Source: a virus. From it: a stretch of 47,397 nt of DNA. Of this stretch, positions 12,501 to 19,681 are shown in pieces. The position numbers and the translations under genes are program-made. The first letter of the stretch is position 1. Every line of letters starts with the position of its first letter. The notes under the pieces are model-generated. The model searched no databases. It was not told the DNA's origin and saw only the letters and a program-made list of their open reading frames with translations. The stretch lies in the IMG/VR virus record IMGVR_UViG_3300009034_000065, positions 1-47,397 of that record; one strand, given 5' to 3'.

Positions 12501-14486
12501 TATTGGCCATGGAGCTTTGCCCCTAAACAATAACAATCTAGTGCCATCTCTCAGTTCAAAATATACAAATATTTCTAAAACATGCTCTTCAACTGGGCAT
12601 AAAACAAATTCACTACTACTGCTGCTCTCCCAACCACTACTACTGCTGCTCTCCCAACCACTACTACTACTGCTACTACTACTGCTCCTAGCAGCTTCTT
12701 CACTGCTACTGCTGCTGCTTTTGCCACTTTCTTCACTGCTGCTGCTTTTGCCACTTTCTTCACTGCTGCTACTACTACTTTTGCCACTTTCTTCACTACT
12801 GCTACTACTACTTTTGCCACTTTCTTCACTACTGCTACTACTGGTACCTTCATCTATACAACATGGATCTATATCAGCCCGACCGCCATAGAATGTTACT
12901 GTTGTATTTCCACCGACATCATCACCACAATTAATAAGGTTATCTTGATTTGGAACATTACGTCTAATACAACATCTATTACCAGTAGGAGCCATAAAGA
13001 TCTCGGCATAAAATATTGATTCATAAGTAGCTCCATTATCATTTGTTCGGCTAACATAAACAACCATGGTCGTCCCCAAAACAAATATTTCACTGATATA
13101 TTGCCATCCAGCATCAGTATATTTATCATACCATGTGCAATCACCCTCACCATTTGCATCTTGCACCAAACATCTTCTTGGAAAAGCAACGATATTCTGT
13201 GTGATGCAATCTCTCACATTTTGCAATTCCAACCAATATGAATCAGGAGTTTGATCTGAACAATCGTCACAATCGTCGCCAGGGCATGGACATGGATCTT
13301 GGTAATAAATAAAATCATTCCATTCTGACTCATTATTTATTTCATAACCAAGAAATGGATCTTTTGGTGTCATAGGAAAATCTATTATAGCATTTTTTAA
13401 TTCTTCTAAACCATATATATCATCAGGAGCAAAAGCAAAATGCATTATAGTCGAAGCCCCTAAATTTTCGTCTGTTTGGTCCATATCCCAATGCCATTGA
13501 CGATCTTCCGGACACCTCGGGTCGTATATTGGATCATCCCATTTAATTCTTCTTCTTATAACTTGTATAACAAATTTAGATGGAATCCATGAATCCTCTT
13601 TCTTTAGATCTATACTCGCACCCGATTTTGCTATTCCCAATGCATGACATGTTCTTTGGTTTCTTTGTGAGTGATAAGATGGTAATATTATTGGTGGCAG
13701 CATTTCAGTAAGATCTGTCCTCTGATCTTCTGGATCATGCATAAATACTTCTTTTGTATTCTGTCTAAAGCCCCAAGCAGGAGCACCATATGACTTTTCT
13801 GCTCCTTCGTCTATATCCCAAGACAAAGTAGACATGTCTACTACCCATGTACTCTCACCTGTTTCTACATTATAACCTGTTAAAGTTTCTATATGCGGTT
13901 TTCTCGCTTGATAATCATCCCACGCTATTTTGCTAGTCACATCAGTGTAATCATGATTTATAAAAGTGCCGAATATCCCATTTAAAGAAGTCTTATTTGT
14001 GCGAATCTGTATAATAGCAGGACCATCAAGACCATGAGCAGCTAAGAAATTTTCTCTATTAATAATTGATCTGCTAATACTAATATCAGATAAATGCAAA
14101 GCCCAATATATTTCACTGCATGTATATTGTTTGAATTCAATATCACCATCTGGGGGATCTCTTTTTTTATAATATTCTATTGGGTTAATATGATGCGGTA
14201 TATTAGTAAATGAAAAACCATATCTAAGAGAGTTAGATGGAAGTAAATCCACAGGAACTGTACCCCAAGGTTCAACGGTATTAATATTTCTACATTCTCC
14301 CAAATCATCGATACAGCATAAATCTGTAGAATAGTATCCTGGATGTAGAACACCAGTCACAGCGGGAGGAGGAACTTGATTAAATTCTTCAGGCGTAGTT
14401 GTAAGATCATTAGTAGCAGGATCTTCTGCCGCAATTTTCTCTGCAATTTCCTCCGAAAACTCTATATATCCATCTGCTTCAGCCAT
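6504..14486 (-). CDS. Giant 2660-residue virion protein with poly-Ser linkers
   Basis: At 2660 residues this is by far the largest gene in the window. Three Ser/Glu-rich linkers divide it: a long repeated one at about residues 546-624, and short ones near 1803-1822 and 2070-2085. An Asp/Glu run lies near 1985 and a predicted coiled coil near 2440-2495. Two stretches fit sialidase-type Asp boxes (S-x-D-x-G-x-T-W/Y): 'SYDRGNTW' in the C-terminal third and 'TNDNGATY' near residue 480, suggesting beta-propeller modules. Cysteines are frequent, often paired, as in 'CPCPGDDCDDC'. It is directly downstream of the tape measure gene and upstream of the hub-like gene, so a distal-tail, side-fibre or adhesin role fits. 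No enzymatic activity can be claimed. Confidence 0.6.
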   Translation of the reverse strand: MAEADGYIEFSEEIAEKIAAEDPATNDLTTTPEEFNQVPPPAVTGVLHPGYYSTDLCCIDDLGECRNINTVEPWGTVPVDLLPSNSLRYGFSFTNIPHHINPIEYYKKRDPPDGDIEFKQYTCSEIYWALHLSDISISRSIINRENFLAAHGLDGPAIIQIRTNKTSLNGIFGTFINHDYTDVTSKIAWDDYQARKPHIETLTGYNVETGESTWVVDMSTLSWDIDEGAEKSYGAPAWGFRQNTKEVFMHDPEDQRTDLTEMLPPIILPSYHSQRNQRTCHALGIAKSGASIDLKKEDSWIPSKFVIQVIRRRIKWDDPIYDPRCPEDRQWHWDMDQTDENLGASTIMHFAFAPDDIYGLEELKNAIIDFPMTPKDPFLGYEINNESEWNDFIYYQDPCPCPGDDCDDCSDQTPDSYWLELQNVRDCITQNIVAFPRRCLVQDANGEGDCTWYDKYTDAGWQYISEIFVLGTTMVVYVSRTNDNGATYESIFYAEIFMAPTGNRCCIRRNVPNQDNLINCGDDVGGNTTVTFYGGRADIDPCCIDEGTSSSSSEESGKSSSSSSEESGKSSSSSSEESGKSSSSEESGKSSSSSSEEAARSSSSSSSSSGWESSSSSGWESSSSSEFVLCPVEEHVLEIFVYFELRDGTRLLLFRGKAPWPIRTFPFTGAITFENELEEAGAGLPYEWENDDLAYLLNEFWAYKMFLNASDNFWQVGYGGTITASPGIINPKKLCEEKLNNSLANSTNRDYAGYFDTDNPAFAFLNNTSNYNATSIVNSIDKTYKETDKDNKPTTVFTPYLLSHNTYTYHVFDRRIFEGDILGGDVVEGLVVDAQNGLVRLPGLVAITPDSINEDDFNILTDDCKRVTNEFNSIYLDGVLDKYGGDREIEATEPGKRDPMMKMPFVGVHPFIGQQSMYDLRHLNLVTDAENAAVGYEGEDGLSRNGRDDEATSPFWYEYDLSSDIYKFDGVIEGGKSVVKVQISGEFAINRYLRQIVQTHTSVSNDMFRLYKYYNWDGTPGEDDPLSFETYDKYNCIIPKTKVEAINFVLRCFEKETSRPGLINMWRMSELMTSASMIHRKMLQQFPDDDKFIFNYSGGTRTSFPFCYAADSRGIILLRLRQNGLFSSEILVRKDDIGGDDVSSENYIEVQKWFDNYLAATGLTNIVLDGVLNAIESDFTEKFTSGMLFDVSEETCNKMSDHCKLPYIRSFALALRRLNETNRIKEVLCEAKFTIGCRPLDLFRRYEISEEEQSQINEIDSMLGVANNALSELKSAPEADRDEEAIADMEIWILFLEESKQNLEEDEYRDLSEVWFIPSGCSPLNTSIHSNNLAHQFRSYESYNCGYFREISTVGIHNDTNDVYEDMQNTDHWGQMFTEKIWDSNTITEIMTAYSFYGDKNTETVHPWLPPGFYRIKYETEEVQWNVYKNYSRIRPGYPRNVNSAMIWAGGGGEYSIHPPDHICNGVMFSYTFAPPCSNITYTSRVPGWPRLTPGDVRQDGDECRRLTFPIPAILQVAVIGHGRYKYMAHFGGIISIGTVDGTPDELTYRLDPITVYSTFIDQTIINTRSVIKLDTITTGISLPQISGTTRFYVESFAVERGGGCGGLGIDDFAFGNRAMEECMNIFTARPLEWMGVQTNVFQGENLIKCPDDDPPILVEGRYYCPKGNLSIGGRPHRISSTLTGPEFCNGAISYHDIVDEARESWDIYGVTFEQVQLILEELQDNDAWLADLHTIFDNRGIDISQADNYILPAIYAGNMVRFRDFNNTTITTTAVQTRKELDRATCLGFDKSTWKYGEDGWWDLPSSSSSSSETSSSSSEEIGVCPPRADHIQGTCCVERFAYKRGRIVSVEEGVLYLSTHGIKDVDVSFDPMNIPLSFHIKNGRRTKFLEAYLPLASVWGDLAVEIGDIPSYVSSADFIWGFIKYIDLTYDACKNVDVREIAIATLGESLNVVDKIQVLTRSQLPVCNEAVVVEAEGEDNEDDDDIFFDDDDEIIAGAAAEDLVNKKAVAENTRKNIDIRFSQAGKIGIFGKNVANFPIKSATAVGFSYDDFHDFKINGPYSSMVYDARGVMYVFYEESESSSSSSEECVAIDLTKDGSLEGDTINQFILDQVKIDSEREGNISVAVSYDRGNTWFDFRGLIRLKVDESASKPYAVSDFKTNTIHLYFVFDHYYLAVQDIDCTLFDLHDAYSDYTPLAQWDTNTVDNAGLEQFNQKGMIMRQRYFTIIDGGPDIIINIADEKYWRDPCADNRIRDDSKKEFVKAIEKYEELKDENDRINPARTKRRPKQAKVDTSQTNFTIRMRFGRELEFEKIYQDFKETGGELTPEICSSIDKIRAYSRTLFACIKDNKGVQSVWTIDKYRGMGAILNTHNGLHWNIVMDNVCFHASNPYEDLLDTLDDDSITEYYNYYTFICNTYNLNTFRSVPACYGSDIKSDEYVVNEEGSQPTRCKTLEERIEKLKEDIARIKALIEAIGIPSGEADRQLLVSLKADLIEKERELSALEEITTEELGIGVDSVNLFEAAAKLKQIQLSYDVVRDKIGFIFIYDHGLYVRKFDNSVVQLISTNAITNLTLAMKMFNLSSDSPNKAIFLSGSLTDTDLDLYVVPDGASDITVSHDVQPAGYFDSKGYLKVFYNDCDHSIWTITLNSPEFTPYIT
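12611..12843 (-). repeat. Ser-codon tandem repeat within the giant protein gene
   Basis: About 230 bases of imperfect tandem repeat encode blocks of 4-9 Ser separated by EESGK (four times), EEAAR and then GWE (twice). Nearly all serines use AGT or AGC, so the plus strand reads as runs of act/gct. Block lengths differ between units, which suggests length change by slippage or recombination. Confidence 0.9.
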
Positions 14487-14540
14487 AAATATTGTTATAC
14501 CAGTAATCTAAAATACATAAAAAAATAAACTATAAATTAA

Positions 14541-14547
14541 ATCGGAA
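14541..14547 (-). promoter_or_regulatory. TTCCGAT motif, candidate phage promoter
   Basis: TTCCGAT followed by TTAATTTATAG on the minus strand, in the 97-base gap between the tape measure stop and the giant gene, about 55 bases before the ATG. Same motif as at 2862 and elsewhere. Promoter role inferred. Confidence 0.4.
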
Positions 14548-14583
14548 TTTATAGCATTATTTATTATTTTATAATACTATTTT

Positions 14584-17500
14584 TTAATCTTTTGCAGTTG
14601 GTGTTCGCCCTGTACCAGTCCAAGGTGTTAATTCCCCGGTCATTGCTTTATTCACGATATTATTAATTAACTCTTGAAATTGATCTTGTGCCGATAATAC
14701 TGCTGATTTAAGTCGTTCGGCTAAACCAACACCTTCTACTTTTAAATTCACCTGTATTGGCAAATTACCGCCTACACCCCTAGCTCCAGCACCTCCTCTT
14801 CCTAGTTCTCTAGCTATAATTTCTCCATGTCTCTTCGGTTGCCCAGCCCACCCAAGCATTCCACCACCCGCTGCTTGTCTAGAAGCCTGTCGTGCAGCAG
14901 CAGCCATTCCTTCTCTAGAAGCCCCCATCCGACCAGCTAATTGATTGACCAAAGCAGCTTCAGCAGTAGATGCACCTGCGGCAAATAATGGATATGGACC
15001 AAGTAATTTTCCACCGATAATTTCTCCAAATCGTGGACCAAATCTTTCAGAAGTTGCATACCCGACACCTGCTCCACCCATAGCACCAGTTTTACCAGCT
15101 TGTACTATTCCTCTCACATACTGCATCATAAGACCGGTATTTTTAGTTTGTGTCATAACAATTTTTGAAATACGTCCACTTCCAACAGTCATAGCATTTA
15201 TTGCAGTTATCCAACCATCACGCATTTGTCGAGCAGCAGCCATTTCCTTTTGAGTTAATTGCCATCTTTCTAATTGAGCCTTTGCAATTTCTTTTTCAGC
15301 CTCAACCCTTCTTTCAGGAAATTTTGCAAGCATTTCTTGAGCGCGTATTATTTTCCTATCAGCCATTTCTGCTTGTTTTCTTATCTGTTCTAACAATTGT
15401 ATTCTTAACTGAGCGCTTGCCCCAACACCCATCATCGCGTTATCCATTGTGCTAATCATAGTTTCAGTTTGACTTATTATGAGACCTTGCAATTCCATTT
15501 GATCACTTTCCTGATGAATATATACTTGCATCTGCTTTCCTATCGTTTCGTATGCCTGCGCTGCATCTGCTAAGGATTTTCTATAATCCCCCATCAATCT
15601 ATTTAATTGCTGTTGCAATCTTACCCTTCTATCACCAGAAGACCTCTCTATTTCAGAACGAATTATTTTAATTTGCGTGGCAAGTTCTTTATGAATATTT
15701 ATGGCTTTTATCGCTTGCTCATATGTAATATTAGCTAATTTAGAAATTCTTTCTCTACCTTTTTCATCAAGACCTCTCAACTTAATCATCCTCGATTCAG
15801 CATCTAACAATGCAACAGTTGAAGATAAAACACCACTAATTACTGACGCTTCTTGTTGTTTCAATGCAAAATTATATTCTGCCAATTTGAGTCTATCCAT
15901 CTCTAATGTAACTAAATCAGCATTATATTTTTTTATGTCTGCTTGATTTCTACGCAAATTATCATTAGCCAAATAAAGAGCAGCACTCAATCGTATTCTT
16001 TCCTTCTCAATTTTTTCTATTTTCTCTTCATCATCCTTGGCTTCTTTACGTTTAACATTAAGAGCAGTTATATCATCCTGTACTTTTTCTATATATTGTT
16101 TTTCAGTAATCACCGCTGTTTTGGATGCCTTTCTCAATGCAACTATCTGAACCATCTCTTCATTTATTGTCTTCTGAGTATTTTCTATATCTTTACTAAA
16201 TTTACTCAATTCTCGTTCAGTTAGTCCTATAGTACCCATTTTAGTAACTATTGCATCCAAAAATCCCACTTCTGCTTGCCTTTTTTCAGTTATATACCCA
16301 AGTATTATCCTGCTATGGGACAATAATTGTACTCCTTCTATGCTAATACTATTAATCTCCGTCCTCACGTCTCTTATTTTATGGTATAAATACAATACTT
16401 CTTCAACATCGCCCTTTCCTGCGACTCTACCTATAGCAGTTCTTAATCTTTCTTCTTCGGTCAAACCAGCACCAGAAGCGCCTGCTCGTTCTGCAAACCT
16501 TCCTATTCTACCGAAACTAACTCCACCAGTTAGTTCTCTCCACCTAGCCATATATGATGCTAATTGCCCTTCTCTAGCAGTAGATAATGCAGCAAGTCCA
16601 CTATAACGAGACGGAAAACCAGCAGTAGCGCCAGCCAATCTAGCAGAAAGTTGTGCAGATTTTATTCTTGCTCTCTCTTTACTCGCTTCCTGGTCACGCT
16701 CTTTAGTAGCCTGTCTCTGTATATCAGATAATTTTCTTAATGCATCATATTCATCTTTTAATAGCTTATTTCTTTTTCTTCGCTCAGCAGAAATTCTTTC
16801 TGCAATTTCAGGATGAAGAAAGTCAATCCATCCTTCCTTAGTAAATACACTTTCTTTTTTTGCCTTAAATAATCTTTCTCCTAATTCACCTCTTCTAAAT
16901 TTTTCACCAGCAGCAGCTAACCCACGAGGAGCTACGCCAGCTTTTTCCCACGCTCTTTCCATCTTATCCCATGCCTCTACTTCTTCTTCGCCCATTTTAG
17001 TTATATCACTCAGCGCTTTAGCAGCAGCCCGAGCAGCATCTGCCATTTCAAGAAGGGCTCCTGTGACGATACCTCCAACAAGACCAATAGGGGCTCCAAA
17101 AGGTCCACCAATCATAGCTCCAGCAGCCAAACCACCCAAAGCACTACCAGCCATTCTTGTTCCTGATCTAATAGCTCCAGCTTCAACTCCTCTAGCTCCA
17201 GCTATATTAGCTATTGCACCACCAGCCAAATGCCCTAATCCATATCCTGCCAAACTTAAAGCGCCAACTCCTAATGCTCGACGGCCAAAAGTCGCAACAG
17301 CGCCAGGAGCAGCACCCATTCCAAGAGAAGGAGGCCAGTTAGTAACAAAAACTCTTTGCCCACCAACGCCTCCTCTAATTCCACCAAAAATACCACGGAC
17401 TTGTGAGAGTATACCTGCCCCAGCGCCAACGACCATTTTTCCAATCATCAAAGGTACAATATATTTACCAAATATTTCAGCCAAACGAATTAATTTAGGA

Positions 17501-18345
17501 AGATTATCTCTAAGAATTTCAGAAAATCTTTGCATATATGGCAAAAGTTGTTCGCCAACAGAAATAGCAATTTCTTCAAATGATTTTCTCAAACGCTGGA
17601 TATCTTCTATTTGTTTCTTTCTTACAGCAAGTGCTTTTTCATCCTCTTTTGTCGCTTGCCTATGTTGAGCAACATAATCCAACATCATTCTAGCCTGCCT
17701 CAAATCTAATCTTCCAATAGCGACTTCAGAAGCAACTATATTACGCAACCTTGCCTTATCAAGCTTATTCAAATCTGCGGCAGATTTCTGCAAAGAAGGA
17801 TATCTACTAACCAATTCCATAACGCCCTGTGCCATACGAGCAATTTCATCAGCACTAGAACCAACGACATTTCTGATGTTTACTAATATCTTTTCACTCG
17901 CTACAAACGAAGCATATGGCAAACCACGTTCAAATTCTCTTAACAAGCCTATTGTTTCTTTACGCGTCAAAGCCAATTGTTTACCAAGGCTTAATACTTG
18001 ATCTTCAACTTGTCTTATATTAATTCCGTATTTAGCAAATTGAGATGACAAAGCAACTAATGAACGTGAAAACTCAAGAGCTTGCTGTACACCAGTTTCA
18101 AGAGATAAAGTTACGCCAGCAAATGATCCAATTTTCCCAATAGTATTAAATATGCTTTTAAAAACACCATCTACCTTATCAAGTGTACCACTTACTTTTC
18201 TAACACTATCACGCCACGTACCTGTTTGCTTATTAATTCTATTTAGATTTGATAATACGCTCTTACTAGACTTTTCAATATCAATAAGCCCACCTGGCTG
18301 TGATGCCAATTTAATTACAATTGTTCTTGTATCAGGATCAGGCAT
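14584..18345 (-). CDS. Tail tape measure protein
   Basis: A 1253-residue protein with the hallmarks of a tape measure: long amphipathic helices with Arg/Lys/Glu-rich coiled coils (about 520-1000), and Gly/Ala-rich hydrophobic stretches around residues 290-320 and 355-435 that could span a membrane during DNA ejection. A further Gly-rich region lies near the C-terminus. It sits directly after the tail assembly chaperone genes, the usual place. Tape measure length sets tail length at roughly 0.15 nm per residue, which would predict a tail near 190 nm. No lytic or peptidase domain is visible. The ATG at 18345 has a modest upstream GGGAT. Confidence in the general assignment is high. Confidence 0.88.
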   Translation of the reverse strand: MPDPDTRTIVIKLASQPGGLIDIEKSSKSVLSNLNRINKQTGTWRDSVRKVSGTLDKVDGVFKSIFNTIGKIGSFAGVTLSLETGVQQALEFSRSLVALSSQFAKYGINIRQVEDQVLSLGKQLALTRKETIGLLREFERGLPYASFVASEKILVNIRNVVGSSADEIARMAQGVMELVSRYPSLQKSAADLNKLDKARLRNIVASEVAIGRLDLRQARMMLDYVAQHRQATKEDEKALAVRKKQIEDIQRLRKSFEEIAISVGEQLLPYMQRFSEILRDNLPKLIRLAEIFGKYIVPLMIGKMVVGAGAGILSQVRGIFGGIRGGVGGQRVFVTNWPPSLGMGAAPGAVATFGRRALGVGALSLAGYGLGHLAGGAIANIAGARGVEAGAIRSGTRMAGSALGGLAAGAMIGGPFGAPIGLVGGIVTGALLEMADAARAAAKALSDITKMGEEEVEAWDKMERAWEKAGVAPRGLAAAGEKFRRGELGERLFKAKKESVFTKEGWIDFLHPEIAERISAERRKRNKLLKDEYDALRKLSDIQRQATKERDQEASKERARIKSAQLSARLAGATAGFPSRYSGLAALSTAREGQLASYMARWRELTGGVSFGRIGRFAERAGASGAGLTEEERLRTAIGRVAGKGDVEEVLYLYHKIRDVRTEINSISIEGVQLLSHSRIILGYITEKRQAEVGFLDAIVTKMGTIGLTERELSKFSKDIENTQKTINEEMVQIVALRKASKTAVITEKQYIEKVQDDITALNVKRKEAKDDEEKIEKIEKERIRLSAALYLANDNLRRNQADIKKYNADLVTLEMDRLKLAEYNFALKQQEASVISGVLSSTVALLDAESRMIKLRGLDEKGRERISKLANITYEQAIKAINIHKELATQIKIIRSEIERSSGDRRVRLQQQLNRLMGDYRKSLADAAQAYETIGKQMQVYIHQESDQMELQGLIISQTETMISTMDNAMMGVGASAQLRIQLLEQIRKQAEMADRKIIRAQEMLAKFPERRVEAEKEIAKAQLERWQLTQKEMAAARQMRDGWITAINAMTVGSGRISKIVMTQTKNTGLMMQYVRGIVQAGKTGAMGGAGVGYATSERFGPRFGEIIGGKLLGPYPLFAAGASTAEAALVNQLAGRMGASREGMAAAARQASRQAAGGGMLGWAGQPKRHGEIIARELGRGGAGARGVGGNLPIQVNLKVEGVGLAERLKSAVLSAQDQFQELINNIVNKAMTGELTPWTGTGRTPTAKD

Positions 18346-18364
18346 TCTTATATCCCATTACCTT

Positions 18365-18406
18365 AAAAAATATAGTTGCCATACTAATCATTCAATAAAG
18401 CAACTA
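18365..18406 (-). terminator. Hairpin with T-run before the tape measure gene
   Basis: On the minus strand a stem pairs 18406-18400 (TAGTTGC) with 18379-18373 (GCAACTA), with a ~20-base loop, followed by TATTTTTT. It lies between the second chaperone-like gene and the tape measure start. It could act as a partial terminator that lowers tape measure expression relative to the tube and chaperones. Confidence 0.45.
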
Positions 18407-18459
18407 CATGTCCTCTAAAAACAATAGAAATAGCTATTTAATCTATATGAAATAATGCT

Positions 18460-18861
18460 CTATGGTGTCAATCTTTCTAATTCATCAAGAATAAAATTAG
18501 CCAAATCCGGATGTAATGCATTAATATTATCTTCACTAACCTTTAGCGATTTTCCATCTTCATCCGTAAATGTCCAATCTTTTATCAATGTTATAAATCT
18601 CTTATATCTAACTGCCATAGGGTCAACTTTGACGCTATTACCTTCGATATTAACACTATTGCTATAAATATTAACACTGTCTCCATAATCAGAATGTTTA
18701 AATCTTACTTCATATTCTTCTAGTGAATCTTTATCTACTTCTTTCTTGCCTAATAAATCTTCTTTGCTATTGGATATATAAAGATTTTCATTTTTTTTAT
18801 CTTTCGCAACAACTACTTTCACTACAATAAGATCCTTCTGATTAACGAATAAACTTTTCAT
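18460..18861 (-). CDS. Second tail assembly chaperone-like protein
   Basis: A 133-residue protein just upstream of the tape measure gene. Its C-terminal part ('LIKDWTFTDEDGKSLK', then 'ALHPDLANFILDEL') aligns by eye with the C-terminal part of the chaperone encoded at 19121-19552 ('CLKKWDMKDDDGKEIP', then 'MLPAHIVNELV'). This is the W-x-(x)-D-x-x-G pattern seen in phage tail assembly chaperones. The two genes therefore look like paralogues. A good ribosome-binding site (TAGGAGATAAGA) precedes the ATG. No slippery sequence is seen at its end. It may be a second chaperone or a specialised partner of the first. Confidence 0.55.
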   Translation of the reverse strand: MKSLFVNQKDLIVVKVVVAKDKKNENLYISNSKEDLLGKKEVDKDSLEEYEVRFKHSDYGDSVNIYSNSVNIEGNSVKVDPMAVRYKRFITLIKDWTFTDEDGKSLKVSEDNINALHPDLANFILDELERLTP

Positions 18862-18875
18862 TCTTATCTCCTAAT

Positions 18876-19124
18876 TTAAAATATCCCTGATGGAGCATTA
18901 GCAGCGATTTTTAATTTTACTGATTCTAACTCAACATCAAGTTTTTGTCTACATTGAGCTAAAGAAGAATAGACAATATGATCTTTCACTGACAAATTCC
19001 TAACATAATCAATCGTCCAACCGGTATCCTTTACTATTAAATAGTTTATAAACTCTCTCGGTAATTCATTGGGCAACGACTGATTTTCATCTGTTTTCCA
19101 AAAATCTATCGCTGCCCTTACTAT
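18876..19124 (-). CDS. -1 frameshift extension of the tail assembly chaperone
   Basis: This frame has no convincing start of its own; the only candidate near its beginning is a TTG at 19076 with no ribosome-binding site. It is open backwards, without a stop, to the slippery A7 tract at the end of the 19121-19552 gene. A -1 slip there adds 82 residues starting I-V-R-A-A-I-D-F-W, giving a ~225-residue fusion. The extension contains 'WTIDYVRNLSVKDHIVY', the helical type of segment found in the downstream domain of lambda-type gpG-T proteins. In lambda the fusion binds the tape measure while the shorter product covers it. The same division of labour is inferred. Confidence 0.75.
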   Translation of the reverse strand: MVRAAIDFWKTDENQSLPNELPREFINYLIVKDTGWTIDYVRNLSVKDHIVYSSLAQCRQKLDVELESVKLKIAANAPSGIF

Positions 19125-19552
19125 TTTTTTAATTCTTCATCATCTAACAATACTTCAATATCATATTTTGTTACTAATTCATTGACAATATGAGCAGGTA
19201 ACATATTAATATGAACAGAATCACACGGAATTTCTTTACCATCATCATCTTTCATATCCCATTTCTTCAAACATGTTTTTATTCTTAAATCACGATACCT
19301 GAATTGATCTACATCACCATACGTACCATCTTCATTCTGAATGACAGAATTCTTACCGATATTATTCTGATCCTGCCATGACAGAACTTTCCAAAATGTC
19401 TCTAAAACCTTTATTTTTTCTTTTTGTTCGTCGTCGTCAAGCATTTCTTTGACTTTATCATCACTTAAAACAATGATTTTTGTATATCCTTCTTTTTCTA
19501 TCTCCTTATAATGCAATCTTATTTTGACTAGCTGTTCTTTGATAATTGACAT
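19121..19552 (-). CDS. Tail assembly chaperone (gpG-like), frameshift donor
   Basis: A 143-residue acidic, helical protein between the tail tube and tape measure genes, the canonical place for a tail assembly chaperone. It ends in codons GAA-TTA-AAA-AAA-TAG, so an A-AAA-AAA heptamer directly precedes the stop, the classical -1 programmed frameshift arrangement. The stop is a tandem TAG-TAA. The C-terminal half carries 'CLKKWDMKDDDGKEIP', which recurs in the neighbouring 133-residue protein. The ATG at 19552 has a strong CAGGAGATAATTCA ribosome-binding site, and a TTCCGA motif lies ~37 bases upstream of the ATG. Function by analogy: it holds the tape measure soluble while the tube is built around it. 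Confidence 0.75.
   Translation of the reverse strand: MSIIKEQLVKIRLHYKEIEKEGYTKIIVLSDDKVKEMLDDDEQKEKIKVLETFWKVLSWQDQNNIGKNSVIQNEDGTYGDVDQFRYRDLRIKTCLKKWDMKDDDGKEIPCDSVHINMLPAHIVNELVTKYDIEVLLDDEELKK
19124..19130 (-). promoter_or_regulatory. Slippery heptamer A-AAA-AAA for -1 frameshifting
   Basis: Seven consecutive A on the minus strand, read in frame as (TT)A-AAA-AAA and followed at once by TAG. This fits the X-XXY-YYZ rule with tandem Lys codons. The -1 frame downstream is open for 82 codons. I did not find an obvious strong stem-loop just downstream. Confidence 0.75.
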
Positions 19553-19586
19553 TGAATTATCTCCTGTATATACTATCAGATATATA

Positions 19587-19593
19587 TTCGGAA
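19587..19593 (-). promoter_or_regulatory. TTCCGAA motif, candidate phage promoter
   Basis: TTCCGAA followed by TATATATC on the minus strand, between the tube gene's terminator and the chaperone gene and ~37 bases before its ATG. This would restart transcription of the chaperone/tape measure operon after the terminator at 19611-19649. Confidence 0.45.
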
Positions 19594-19610
19594 ATAATTG
19601 TGCAATAATT

Positions 19611-19649
19611 AAATAAAAAAGCGAACAAAATTGTTTCGCTTTTTTATTT
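19611..19649 (-). terminator. Strong intrinsic terminator after the tail tube gene
   Basis: A 15-bp perfect inverted repeat: AAATAAAAAAGCGAA at 19611-19625 against 19635-19649, so the GCG core is flanked by T-runs on both strands. It lies ~30 bases after the tube gene stop on the minus strand. Its position fits separation of the highly expressed tube gene from the chaperone operon. Confidence 0.8.
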
Positions 19650-19681
19650 GAATTTTGTGATTTATATAATTTTATGAAATA

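Noticed and set aside
12517-12891. A plus-strand reading frame rich in leucine and serine
   Set aside because: It is the complement of the AGT/AGC Ser repeat of the giant minus-strand gene; the Leu runs are an artefact of reading ctg/cta on the other strand.
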